Source: Blastomyces gilchristii SLH14081
Taxonomy: Eukaryota > Ascomycota > Eurotiomycetes > Onygenales > Ajellomycetaceae
Length of the DNA stretch: 64,000 bases
Reading direction: 5' to 3'
NCBI RefSeq assembly: GCF_000003855.2
Contig: NW_003101680.1
Span: forward strand, 5,996,613-6,060,612
The notes under the pieces were generated by a model that was not told the DNA's origin, ran no database searches, and saw only the letters and a list, made by a program, of their open reading frames with translations. A program made the position numbers and the translations under genes. Within the stretch, counting starts at the first letter, position 1, and every line of letters begins with the position of its first letter. Below, piece by piece: positions 1 to 11,479 of the stretch.

Positions 1-160
1 TCTCATTTGAAAAATGTGATAAGAGTAGACAGTAAGTCTCACTGAAACAGTATGAAACTACTATCTAATGTTAAAACTGTGTAATGAGATCAGTCGAATT
101 GGTAATGAAACTATCAAAAAATCTGGTCCTGGTTCCAGACACGGTCACACGGTCAGTCTA
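1..160. mobile_element. hAT-E copy 2, right terminal fragment
   Basis: Only the right end of a hAT-type DNA transposon is present; the rest lies left of the window. The last 40 bases (about 121-160) closely match the right end of the complete hAT at 55743-55782, ending in the same terminus cacggtcagtcta with a few transitions. The inverted terminus reads TAGACTGACCGTGTGACC. The next eight bases (161-168, cctggttt) would be one half of an 8 bp target duplication. Beyond 160 the sequence is that of LTR-D1. Bases 1-120 show no coding signal. Confidence 0.7.
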
Positions 161-2269
161 CCTGGTTTTGTCGCCTCTGCTTTCATTACCAGCTCTCCCT
201 GTTTCAAGGAGATGTTGTGTAGGCTTAATAAATCATGTTTCTCAGTGTGTACACTCCCGCCCTTCTTACTGACTCTCAGAATGATTTATTGTATGAAGAC
301 TGTGTATAACATGACTATCTGAAGCTCAGTCACAGATGCTGATTATTACATTCATTTTAAATATTTCTGATAAGACAATTGTTCATTTATATCAGAGAAT
401 CACCTCTCTTCTCAACAGTGTTAAGATTGTAAGTCTTTTTCTTTTTCATCTTTTCTTTCTGATACTGATCTTTCTGTTCTTAGAAGAAATTATTATGAGT
501 TTTGCTGTGCATGAAGTTGTGATATTCACAGATATCAAGAAGCTTTTTACAACTGTAAAGTTCAATATCACAGAGATATCTGCTCTGATGAATTTCTTTG
601 AGATGATAGATTCATATCAGTCTATTCTCTGATATCTGATATTCAACTTTGTAATGCAGATAAAAGATATCTGTGTTTTCAGAAATGAGAATGCAGATAT
701 TGTACTCTTTTACACTCACAGATGTGAGGCTTGTACATCTTATCTAAGATATTGTTATGAAAATGAGCTGTTTGCACACTGTGTTCTGCTTTCTGCATTT
801 CTCTGTGTCTCTCTCTCTCTTTCTGAGAAGTCTTGTGTGTGTTGTAATTATGTGTACAACTCTAAGATCAGTGAGTGTTTGTTTAATAACTGTTCTCATC
901 TCTGATTTTGTGATTTTTGTACACTAACAATGATTCTTAGTTGCTTCAGTATCAGAAGCTATTCTAATTGAAGATGATAATACTGCTGAGACTACTCTCT
1001 TCTATTCTCAAGCTTCTTCTATCACTTTCTCTCTCTTCTCTGCAGAGAAGATTGTGTGCATACTGAGTTGTAAGTATTTGACTCTGAATGACTTCTGCTG
1101 TTATTTGTCTGATTCTGTGTCTTCTTCTTCTTCTGTTTCTTCTGTCTTCACTTCTTCTGCTCTGACTCCTGGTTCTGCAAGTTCTGTGCTCTTCTTCAAT
1201 TTTTCTACATATACATGTACACATTTCTATATTGACATTTCAGTCAATCTTGTAATAAATGACATTAATGTTGTACACAGAGTGGTAGAGAAATTGAAGA
1301 TGTACACAGTGTTGTTATGAGAGTAGCTTATGACTCTTGAATTTCTTACAGATCTTGAGTTTTGAGATTTTCTTTGTTTTTAGCATTTTTCAGATGATGT
1401 GATGTTGAAAATAGATTAAATGTGTGATGTATGAAAATAAATAAGATATGTATGATAACATTTGTCTTTTACAGCTGACTCTTACAGTTAATAATCAATT
1501 CATTATCTCTTTTCTTTTCTTATGCTTTTTCTTTATCTGCTAGTTACAACTCTTACATGATCTCTATATGATACAGTGTTCAGTAACTAGATTCAGCAGC
1601 TTTCATCTTTTGTAATTCTGTCTCATGTATTATACTGTCTCTCTTCATCTGCTCAGATTACTACAGTGAACAGCTCATTGAAACTAATCTCATCTGATCT
1701 CTGAGTGTTCTCAGGGATTGAGATGACTTGATCTCATATATCTGCAGATGTTTCAGATAGTTCATTCTCTGTAATCTCTGCAATTGAACTAATGTAAACA
1801 GTTAAATCTAACTCTGAATCTCTTTTTCTTCTGTAATCTGATTCACATGCAAGTCTGCTGCTTTGAGACTGCTCTTTACTACATTGTATTCACTGTCTGC
1901 AGCATGTTATCATACAATCAGCTACAGTCTCATCACCTATTAAAGTGTGATATTCATCTGATTTCTTCATTTCTTCTTATTCTTTTCTTATAATTGTGAA
2001 AAGATCAGAATAAGTGAGATTATCTGATTTATAAGTATCTATGATTTCTCTTACTTTGTGAGACTTTTTAATTATAAGTTTCTTCTTTTTTAATACTGAT
2101 AATAGTACTGTAGATAATTATAATCTGCTTAGATCTTGTATCTTTACTTTCATAAGTTATGAATTATTTATTAAGTTGTGTAAGATCTGTCTCTCTGATT
2201 CCTTCAATGTGTAAGTTTTCAGAGAATGTGATTTGAGTATTTTATATGACTCAAATCATCTAGATTGAA
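161..2269 (-). other. LTR-D1 region 3' of integrase, accessory coding relics
   Basis: About 2.1 kb of D1 downstream (leftwards) of integrase, colinear with 43480-45670 of D2. In element sense it is purine-rich and contains short basic and acidic reading frames shared with D2, one listed separately (964-1224). The bases after 161 (ctggttttgtcgcctctgct) match D2 near 45605-45660, allowing for a small deletion. Long open frames on the opposite (plus) strand look like shadows of the pyrimidine-rich strand, which rarely forms stops. Confidence 0.5.
964..1224 (-). CDS. LTR-D1 accessory ORF, arginine-rich, 86 codons
   Basis: Open in D1 from ATG to TAA, 86 codons, in the element's sense orientation downstream of integrase. 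It has an Arg-rich centre (RRNRRRRRHRIR) and a conserved C-terminus LSSIIIFN. The D2 copy (44538-44798) has exactly the same length, start and stop, with several internal stops that fit C-to-T/G-to-A decay. This suggests a real reading frame in the ancestral element, possibly part of a longer one. No family is recognised; a basic nucleic-acid-binding tail is one possibility. A chance open frame in purine-rich DNA cannot be excluded. Confidence 0.3.
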   Translation of the reverse strand: MCTCICRKIEEEHRTCRTRSQSRRSEDRRNRRRRRHRIRQITAEVIQSQILTTQYAHNLLCREERESDRRSLRIEESSLSSIIIFN

Positions 2270-5200
2270 ACTTCTCAGAACTCTCATTGTGTATGAGAAC
2301 TCATATTCTTATCTTGAGACTTGATTTCTTAACTAGTGAGTCTTGTATTCTTTTCAATTGAATTGCTCAGTTCAGGAGTAACTTATTAGCTTTTGCATGT
2401 GTGTGACTGATCTCTTTCAATCTTGATTCTGTGTCTGTGACTGTTGCATCTGTGACTGTTGTGTCTGCAACTGCTGTTCTCTTTCTCACCTTTTTCAAAG
2501 CATTCTCTGAGATGCGCGGATGCAATTCATACAACAGATAGAATGATGAATACTTAAAGACTGCATGCTGCTGAATTCCTGTGACTAATAGTGTCTGTCT
2601 GAGATATTCATCTTATAATCTTGTAGACTTGCTCACTAGATATTTTATCAGCATGTTGTTCAAGATTTCATTCTAGTGTTTCATCTTCCTGTTTATCTGT
2701 AGATGATATGATGTTATTCTATAATATCTTGTCTGTAACTGACTCATAAAATGCCTCATCACTTCTCTCACAAGATTCACACTGTTATCTGTTAGAATCT
2801 TGTGTGGTATTTCATAGTTGACATAGATCTCATTATGTAGAAACTTTGCTATCATCTTCTCTCTCATCTCTGAAACTGCTTTTGTAACTGGCCAGTCAGT
2901 AGTGTAATCAATAGCAGTGATTATTCATTGATTTTCATTTGATGTTCACAGTAATATGTCTATGAGATTCATCTCTCATTGTTTGAATAATTGTATTGTA
3001 CACTTCATCTGATGTTATACTTTCTCATATTCTAATTCTTTCTTAGATTCTGTCATGATCTGATAATTCAGGCACTTATAAGCATATGCCTGAATGTTCT
3101 CAGCCATGCTTGGTCAGTATACTCTTGATTTAAGTACACTTATGAGTTCAGAGCTTTCTAAGTGACTGAATTCCTTGTGTATGTGAGCTATCAAGTTGTG
3201 TCTAAATAAAGATTCTAGATAGAGAGCTTCTGCATATTCTAGATTACAGTAAAGCATAACATCATTTTTCAATTTTCTCAGCTTAAAGTTCAGAAGCATC
3301 TCTTCTACTACTCTTATAAGATGCTTATTATCTGATATCTTATCATTCTCTAAGTAAGAGATTATGACATTTACTCATTCTGATTCCTTGCATCTTCTCA
3401 GTGTATTTAATGTGAACTTCTCTTATATCTAGTTCACAGAACTCTCACTTATGAAATCAGGTCTGTGACTGATTGCATCAGATATCACAGTGTTCAATTT
3501 CTTTCAGTATTTAATATGAAGATTGTATACTTGAAACTCTGAGATTCAATGTGCTAAGTGATTGAAAGATTTTATTATTAATTATAGATAGATGAGACTT
3601 TCATAATCTGTGATCACTGTTATTGTATGTCTGTTGTTGATATATCTATTTCACAATGTCAGTGTGTGCTTAATTGCTAGCAATTTCTTTTCATGCACTG
3701 AGTAATTGAGCTCAGTGTCTGATAGTTTTCTATCATTATACATTACTGAGTGTAGCTTGCTGTTCTTATTCATCTGTAGAAGAGTGCTTCTGATAGCTCA
3801 TTCAGATGTATCTGTCTCAATGTAGAAAGATTTATTATAATCTGATTGAATAAGTACTGAGAATGTTATTACACATTTTCTCAGTGTGAGAAAAGTCTCT
3901 TTACACACAGTATTTCAGATAATTGAATGAAACTTCTTCTTTCACAGATTTGTATCTATTTCTCTTAAGAGATCTGAGAGTGGTGCAGATATTTATATGA
4001 AATCCTTGATAAATCTGTAGTAATATAAGACTAACTCAAGAAACTATTATATATGATATACATTTCTTAGCTACAGTTAATTCACTATGACATTCAATTT
4101 CTTCAGAATGGGATGTATACAGTTATTACTCACTATATATTCTATGAACTTCAACTCTTCTATTTCAAACACACACTTGATTAATTTGATATAGAGCTTA
4201 TACTCTGTCAGAGTTGTAAGCACTTCATTGAGATACTTCAGATATTCATTGTATGAGTTTGAAAATAATAGAATGTTATTGAAATATACAAGATATGAGA
4301 TTTCATTCTGTTTATGAAGAATTGTATTCATTATCATTTGAAAGATGATAGATACATTTATCAGACTGAATGATATTATCAGGAATTTGAACTTCTCTCA
4401 TTGTGTATTAAATACAGTTCATGAAACTGACAGTTCATCTATACAGATCTGTCAGTATTCTGAGAGAAGATTAATCTTTGATAGATATTAAGTGTTTTCA
4501 ACTGTATTCAACTGTTGTTGAATCTGTGATAATAAATATTCATTCTTGATCATAAGCTTGTTGAGTGCTTGATAATTAATACATATCTGTCACTCTTCAC
4601 TCATCTTTTTCATGAATAAGACTGAAAAGCCTCACATGCTTGATAAGAATTGTATGAGATCATGTTCTAGAAGGTCTGTGATCTGACACTTCTGTTCTTT
4701 GAAATGTGTTTGTGACAGAGAGTATGCATTCTGATTGACTGATTTTGCATTCTCTGTGTCAATCTCATGTATAAATCCTTGTTCTAGTAGCAATTCTGAT
4801 GAAAGATCTGTTCAGAAGATCTTCTCATGCTACTTCAGAAGCTTCTTCATACATTTGTTCTTCTATATATTCTTTATCTTAGTTTTCTCTGCTTCTGAGT
4901 CCTGTATGACATACAGAATGCTTTTCAATGAGTCTTGTAAATCATTCTCTTTGCTTATTAATGTGTAAGCAGATTTAATTCTTCTATATCAGAGATGTGA
5001 AATGTCCTTCTCATATCAGTTGATAGAATTGTATAAACTGTTTTCTTTCTATCAGTCAACTGCATATGATATGTATGTCATTGAATCTGCAGATTGAACC
5101 TTTGAAATCAATTAAGTCTGAGAATAAGGTTGTATTTCACATTCTGCAGCTCTCACACTTAAATATAGCAAGATCATTCTCTGAAGTGCAAGAGAACTCT

Positions 5201-5400
5201 TACTCTTATAAGTGATATCAAATATTGATTATCAGATAATCTTATGCATTGAGAATTCTTCACTTGACAGACCTCTTTCAGTCTTTGAATCATATAATCA
5301 TCAATATATTATGTAGAAGCTTCTATACCTGCTAATACTTTTACAGCCATCTCTCAATTCTTACTCAAGTGTCTCTTATACATTAACATTTCAGGCCTCA
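2270..5400 (-). pseudogene. LTR-D1 pol relic (protease, RT, RNase H, integrase)
   Basis: Read right to left. The protease region lies near 5300. Reverse transcriptase spans roughly 5000-4080 and contains the catalytic segment as LVYFNNILLFS (family norm YLDDILIFS; one or both Asp lost), followed by the thumb-proximal stretch KCVFEIEELKFIEYIVS. RNase H is about 3860-3540. Integrase is about 3300-2270, with its zinc-binding part near HIHKEFSHLES and a core segment NEIYVNYEIPHKILTDNSVN (normally ILTDRG). It has many TGA, TAA and TAG stops and cannot encode a working enzyme. The Ty3/Gypsy assignment rests on RT sequence and domain order (RT-RNase H before integrase). Confidence 0.8.
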
Positions 5401-5559
5401 AGACATTGAGATGAGTGTCTGCTTCATCCTCACTCACATCTCAGTCAGGTGCCTGCTTTCTCTTAATATTCACAGAATTCAGAGAGTCTTCTAACATGAG
5501 CATCTCTTTCACTTTGAAGACTTTTCATAGAATATCAGTGAGTATCTCTGAGCTTACTG

Positions 5560-6930
5560 ATTCTGCTAGTTTTTTGACTCTCTTGCTTTGCTTAACTATG
5601 CACACTATGTGTAATCTTTTGTATCATGATTTTGATGTCTGCAGTTAAAGCAAGCTCAATACTCATAATATCAAGATTTTTACTCAGAGAATCTCTTTTT
5701 CAGAGGATTTGATACTTTAGCAATGACATTCAGATCTAGATTTATTATATCTGAGTGTATAACTTGTGTTATAGAAGTCTGATTATTCATTCTTCACTGA
5801 GATATACTCAATTGCAGTATTTTCTGTTGTAATTGACTCACTTGTTTCTGTATAATGAGAATATTATACACTTCTTTCATCATACCTGATTATGAGATTA
5901 AGCATTTTCATTTCACTCTTAACTCAGATGTAAGATTATGAATGAAGATCTATAAATAGAAAGATGTTAAAAGCTCTTTATTCAATGCAAGATAGTATAA
6001 GCTGAAGTGTGTGAAGTATAATATAAGATTATCTACTTATCTACACTCAGTGAAGTGTTTATAATACTTGTCTCACACATTCACTTTCTCAAAGTTATAT
6101 AAGATTTATTTGAAAAACTTATTTCATATTTATGAGAATGAATATTGCTTTGAGTCTGTGAGATTCATCTTTTTATCAGTCATTCATAATGACTTCACTT
6201 TTTCATATAAGAATACAGCAGATCTTAAAACTTGTTGAAATTCTGTTAACTATCTGTCTGTGAGTTCACATTCAATCTGATAATATGATTACATCTGACT
6301 TAGCCAGCTGATTGCAGCATCATTTTTTCAGTTGCTATTAAAGCTTAATAACTTCAGCAGATCTTCTGACTTAATATATCTCATGCTCAGATTCTCATTC
6401 TGTGCAGCAGTCTCTGATAATGTGTACACTTCTGAAGAGATTGTGAATGATTGTGATGAAATCTTCAGATTCAGTATAGTTATCTGTCTGTGTAAATATT
6501 TGATCTTCTGCTACAGATCTAAGATCTGATTTTCTCTATTCTTATTAATAATGATAATTGTGTTAATGAAGCTCTTCATAGTGAATACTTGATCTGCAGT
6601 GAATGTCAATTGTTGTTTAGCTTCTGTCTCAGCCTGTCACTGTATATACAAGGCCTTGATCTTGTTTAGAATTCTCATATATGTACAGAGCTTTGATTTC
6701 AGTTCAGCAGTTTCAGCTGCTTTTCTTACTACTTTAAGTAAACTCTCTGAGAGATTCTGCATATCTTTCAGTTCAGATAGCAGAGAAGAGTTGTTGTTCA
6801 TATTGACTAGAAGAGATATTCATTTCAGTGATTTCTCATTGATTGTATAATGTCTATTATTATATCACTATATTATTATATAATTTCTGTTATTATTGTA
6901 TAACTCTGATGATGATCACTCTCTCTCTTT
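5560..6930 (-). pseudogene. LTR-D1 gag relic with zinc knuckle
   Basis: Heavily stopped Gag region between the leader ORF and protease. The supporting motif is a retroviral-type zinc knuckle near 5605-5650 (minus): ACFNCRHQNHDTKDY, i.e. C-x2-C-x4-H-x4-Y, where the last Cys codon has become Tyr by a G-to-A change. D2 has the same motif at 40077-40118. The rest of Gag is too eroded for domain calls. Confidence 0.6.
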
Positions 6931-6931
6931 T

Positions 6932-7219
6932 TTATTCTTCTTTTGAGTAGGAAGTGAACTTCTTTGAATCTGGTTCACTGCTTTTATCTTCTTTCTCACA
7001 TCTCATCTGTTCACATTCCATACATGGTATTCGCCTGGGTGTGAAGTTTTCCCTCAACAAGTGAAGCAGTATCAATTGAATGCTCTTTCACTTACTGCTC
7101 TTTGTACACTATCTTTTGAGATGTTCTAGAATCACTCTGACATGATAACTATGAATTGCTTCATAGATGAAATTATCATGCCCTGGAGGAGCCTGCACTT
7201 CTCACTGGTTTTTAGACAT
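6932..7219 (-). pseudogene. LTR-D1 leader ORF (95 codons), CxxC-containing
   Basis: The frame opens with ATG only nine bases after the 5' LTR and runs 95 codons to TAA with three internal stops: two TGA and one TAG, all plausible former Trp codons. It starts MSKNQ and includes QAPPGHDNFIYEAIHSYHV and, near residues 65-74, a PCMECEQMRC cluster (CxxCxxxxC). A lysine/glutamate/serine-rich tail follows. The D2 copy at 38528 keeps the same start and first 65 codons but is disrupted in the Cys cluster. The position, with no room for a conventional leader, suggests an N-terminal Gag segment or a separate small protein. Function is not recognised. Confidence 0.45.
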
Positions 7220-7228
7220 GCTATCAGA

Positions 7229-7402
7229 TGTGATTCAAAGGTGCTTGAGCCAGTGTACAATTACAGGTGTACACTGGCTTCTTATATATTGTAATATCGT
7301 ACACTAAATTAATTAGTGGCCGCTATGGCCCCTTTACACTCGCAAGCAAGTTCGGAAGCGGCCGCGTTATTATCCGACGGTCGTACGTTCTTCCGAACCA
7401 CA
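7229..7402 (-). repeat. LTR-D1 5' LTR
   Basis: 174 bp LTR, reverse-complement match to the D2 LTRs. It begins TGTGGTTCGGAAGAACG (minus strand) and ends GAATCACA. The outer half keeps CpG-rich palindromes such as gcggccgc and cgtacg. The inner half is mutated: the ggcgtacgcc palindrome of D2 reads as agtgtacacc here. It contains a TATA-like tatataag on the minus strand near 7285, about 50 bp before the LTR end. Confidence 0.85.
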
Positions 7403-7559
7403 GAATATCAGTGAAAGATCTGAGAGTTCTGACATCTCAGATATATAAGATATTCATACAAGTACACATCTGACAAATGATATAATCATGTCTAATAATA
7501 ATATGAAAGAACTCTTGAACACGAGCATAGATACAATATCACAGTGAATTCAAGCAATA

Positions 7560-8650
7560 TTGAAATTACAACAGTAATAAATAGCTGACATGTATGTCAC
7601 TCAACAACTTCAATACAAGGAAATTCAATAATTAATTCATGTAATTTCAACATCTACAGAATTGAATACAAAAGTATTAAAAGAACACTTAGATGCTTCT
7701 ATATATTTCAATACTTTCAATCTCACTCTCTACTTATCATGAAGGATGAAAATGCTCATGAAACTAAGTATAGATGAAGATGTCATCAGTTTACTAATCA
7801 ATCAAGATTGATATATTAATAAATAATTGAAGAATTATATAAAACAGAAGTTTCATTTATAAATGAAAGCATGTGAATCAGTATTGTAAATGTCTGATAA
7901 TATCATCAAATATCTTGATATTCTGTTTCAAGACACTGTCATACAATAGAAAGTATTAGATTGATTACAGAGTGCTTAACAGAGAAACACTTCTCTTATA
8001 ATATTTATCTCTGACTTCAATATCAAGATTCTAGAAGCAGGTGATCAATCTTGAGAGAATTGAATGAAGATTAGCATACTCAAGAGAACATTAACTTTCA
8101 AACTCTTACAGACTCTTATAAGTTTAAACAAAGACTTAACTTATAAAGTCTTCTGCATACAACTCTGAACATTGAATGACTGTCTTATCAAGCTCAAGAG
8201 TATACAGAACAGTGATAGAAGACATTACATCTCAGTCACTTATACACTTATGCTGAAGAATAATAACAATGATACAGATGCTATGAACTGAGTAGACATA
8301 AATATCTATGCATACACAAGAGTCTCTGCTGTTCAAACAGGCTGCTGAGTTTCTGAAATCACTTCTGAAGAAGTTGCTGACTGATATCAACATGAAGTGT
8401 GTATTAACTGTAATTAATCAGAATACATCACTTTTAACTGCTGATTAACCTATGTATCTTCTCATTCAAAGAATGAATCAGTGCCTGTCCACATCAATCA
8501 CATTATAGTGAAGAAAGATTTGAAAGATAACTATGAGAATACTCTGATGAAACAGAGAAAAGATTAGCTTCTGTTCAAATTTACAAACAGCAGCTCGAAG
8601 AGATCAGATGATAAAAATTTAAAGAGAAAATAATAATACATGCAATTCTT
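7560..8650 (+). pseudogene. LTR-B1 gag relic
   Basis: Gag region of B1, colinear with B2, B3 and B4. The best conserved part begins at ATG 8064 (MKISILKRTLTFKLLQTLIS) and continues into a zinc knuckle near 8398-8445 read as CINCN*SEYITFNC: C-x2-C-x4-(H to Y)-x4-C. Numerous TGA stops replace Trp. Not translatable. Confidence 0.65.
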
Positions 8651-11149
8651 GTATCTACTGTGATTAATAACATGTATAATATAAAAGCCATGATAGATAG
8701 TGATCTATATTACTATACAATGATTAAATCTTCAGTTGTAAGATATTATAATCTTTACTATATTCTCTTATCAAAACTCTGACTTCTTGCAGAATTTGAT
8801 GAGTCAAAAGATGTTTGCACTTGTTATATAATGAAACTAAACATAGATATCAGAGAATATCAGTGTGAAGATATCTATATATATGAACTTAATAATCTCA
8901 ATTATAATCTTATATTAGAACTTGTCTGACTATCTAAATAAGACATCTTATTGAACACTTGAAACAGAAGCTTAATATTCTCTAACAATAATACAGTTTA
9001 TGAAGATAACATTCACAGAACTATGAACCTGACACAGATCTCTGTGAATGCCTATGAAATGCTCTGAAAAAGAAGTCACTGAAAAGATTGTTAATAGCAG
9101 AATTATATATCAATCTATTTCATCAGTCTGACTGATATTAAAAAAGCTCTAGAAAAGTTATTCTGTACTATAATAACAGATTCTTATACCAAACTCTCTC
9201 AATAATATCATGAATATCTAGATGTCTTCTGAGAAGATAACAACATAAACATATCTCTCTTACAAGGCTCAGAAGTGAATCACAGTATCAAGTTAGAAAA
9301 GAAGAATAATAAAGTCTCTGAACTGTTTTCAGACCTTCTTTATAACATGTTCTGAGATGAACTTCTTCTTCTTCAAAAGACACTCAATGATCTGTTGAAT
9401 AAAGGATTTATATATATTAGTAACTCTTTTACTGCAGCCTCTATTCTCTTTATAAAGAAATCAGATGAAGAACTCTGGTTCTGTGTGAACTATCAAGAAC
9501 TGAACAGATTAACAAAGAAAGATCACTATTCTCTATCTCTTATCAATGAAACCTTAGCTTGTATTGAACAAACTCAATGATTCATAAAGCAAGATGTTAT
9601 CATTGCATTTCATAAGATTCATATCACTGAAGAAGATAAGTGACTTACAGCATTTCAAACACAATATAACCTCTTTGAATAAGTAGTTACTCTCTTCAGA
9701 CTAGCTAATACTCTCAGTATATTTCAGAAGTATATCAACTGAGCACTCTGAGATTTTCTTGATAAATTCATATCTGTATATCTTGATAACATACTTATCT
9801 TCACTGATAAGTTCAGGAAAGAATATCAAGAATATGTACAGAAGATATTACAAAAGCTATAAGAAGCAGAACTATCAATAGACATTAATAAGTGTGATTT
9901 TGAAGTCAAGAGTATTAAATATCTGAGTTTTATCATAGAAGCTGGTAAGAGACTTCAAATGAATTCTGAGACAGTCTCTGTCGTTCTTGAATGAGAAGCT
10001 CTGTGTACTGTGAAAGATATATAAAGCTTTATCAGATTTGCTGACTTCTATCAGCAATTTATACAAAACTTCTCAGATATTACAAGATCACTTACAGAAC
10101 TTATCAAGAAGAACTCAGTATTTCAGTAATCAGTAAATACTGAAGCTATATTCACACAGATGAAGAAGATGTTCATCAATACTTCTCTACTAATAATATT
10201 TAACTCTGATTATGAAACAGTTGTTGAAGCTGATTTCTCTGACTATGTCACAGATGACGCTATATTATAATATAATAATAAAGATGTCTTACAATTATAT
10301 GTCTTCATGTCTAAGAAACTGAGTTCTGCTAAATGCAATTATGAGATCTATAACAAGAAAATTCTCCCAATTGTATACTGTCTAGAAGAATGAGACTCTG
10401 AACTCTGAAGTGTCTCTGAATTTAAGATAGTCACAGATCATAAGAATCTCAAGCACTTCACAACTATCTGTAAACTTATTGAATAGCAGATATAATGATC
10501 TGAGTTCTTAAGCTACTTTCATTTTACAATACACTATCATTCTGGCAGTAAGAACTTAATGACAGATACTCTATCATAATAAGAGTAAGATATGTCATTT
10601 AATGTAACAGATACTCACTGAATGAACTAAGTGCACTGACTCTTGAATCTGAAGATATTAGTTGATAAAGATGAAACAGCTTATAACAGTATACACACTT
10701 CTCTGATTAGAACTGTCACTGATATGTCAACTTCTTCTGAATCTATACTAGATGAACTATAACATACAGCAGCTCAAGCTGATAAACTGCTCTAAGTACT
10801 CATCAAAGCAGTATAACAAGAAGTATCTTAATTTCTCTCAGAACTACATATAAGAACTGACATCTCAGAATATTTAATTAATGATAATAACACTCTACAA
10901 TTCTGTAAATGATGTTGAGTCTCTCACTCTGAACTCTTACACACCTGAATAATGCAAGAGATGCATGATTTGTATATAATCAGTTATTCAGATTATGAAT
11001 AACTATATTAAATAATCTCTCAAGAATTCTACTGATCTGAGATATTAAACAGTATCAGATATTTTATCTGAAACTGCAATCATTGTTCTTTCATTATCTT
11101 ATAAAAGAACTATAGAAAAGACCTGCTGAAGCTGCTCAATGTCTCTGAT
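8651..11149 (+). pseudogene. LTR-B1 pol relic, part 1 (protease, RT, RNase H, integrase zinc domain)
   Basis: The protease region (8660-8920) includes AMIDSDLYYY, matching a retropepsin D-S/T-G site with the Gly changed. RT starts near 9350; the segment at 9395-9580 contains FIYISNSFTAASILFIKKSD and LWFCVNYQELNRLTKKDHYS, typical Gypsy RT block A. The catalytic box near 9770-9800 reads YLDNILIFTD (usually YLDD). RNase H covers about 10200-10600 (EADFSDYVTDDA, then a DHKNLKHF segment). The integrase zinc domain begins about 10900. The reading stops at 11149, where LTR-A1 is inserted. Confidence 0.8.
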
Positions 11150-11407
11150 TGTAAGAAATCCCGCTCCTCGCGGATTCTTTACCCCTATTTCTATCTCTCG
11201 CGTAATCAATAGGGTTAGCAGCCCTTGGCTACACACAACTATATAGACTGGAGTTCATGAATACTATTTATAACTCAGCTTGAATACTATTATATATTTA
11301 ATCTCTATATTTTATCTTTCTACTGTGAATACTTCTAGTGGTTAACAGTATATATCACATCAAGCTGTAAACACTTAAATAATTATCTGTGAGCACTCAT
11401 TCTTATA
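11150..11407 (+). repeat. LTR-A1 5' LTR
   Basis: 258 bp. The outward end keeps CpG (cccgctcctcgcggattc; ctctcgcgtaatc). The inward end is mutated (atcacatcaagctgtaaac where the 3' LTR has atcacgccaagctgcaaac). A TATA-like ctatatagac sits near 11240. No tRNA-type primer-binding site beginning TGG follows the LTR; the next bases are tttcaagctcagtcagtcag. Confidence 0.9.
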
Positions 11408-11479
11408 TTTCAAGCTCAGTCAGTCAGTAACTACTTATTATAACTGAAAGAACTAGAAAGTTATATACTTCAATTTCTG

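Larger units (their letters stand above)
161..7402 (-). mobile_element. LTR-D copy 1 (Ty3/Gypsy retrotransposon), minus strand, 3' end outside window
   Basis: Degenerate Gypsy-type LTR retrotransposon read right to left: 5' LTR (7402-7229), a short leader ORF, gag with a zinc knuckle, then protease, reverse transcriptase, RNase H and integrase, then about 2 kb of extra 3' sequence. It is interrupted at 160 by a hAT end, so its 3' LTR is not in the window. It is colinear with the complete copy D2 (38340-48537). It is inserted in the 5' leader of LTR-B1: B1 resumes at 7403 with gaatatcagtgaaagatctg, the same leader sequence seen in B2 near 15122. Confidence 0.85.

Noticed and set aside
336..632. 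98-codon hydrophobic ORF open in both LTR-D copies (336-632 plus; 45127-45423 minus)
   Set aside because: It is antisense to the element and lies on the pyrimidine-rich strand, where stops seldom form. The sense strand also has colinear frames. Conservation between copies follows from shared descent.
7300..7402. NotI-like gcggccgc and BsiWI-like cgtacg sites suggesting vector contamination
   Set aside because: The same sequence occurs in three LTR-D copies, in both orientations, with partial decay and target duplications, so it is native LTR sequence.
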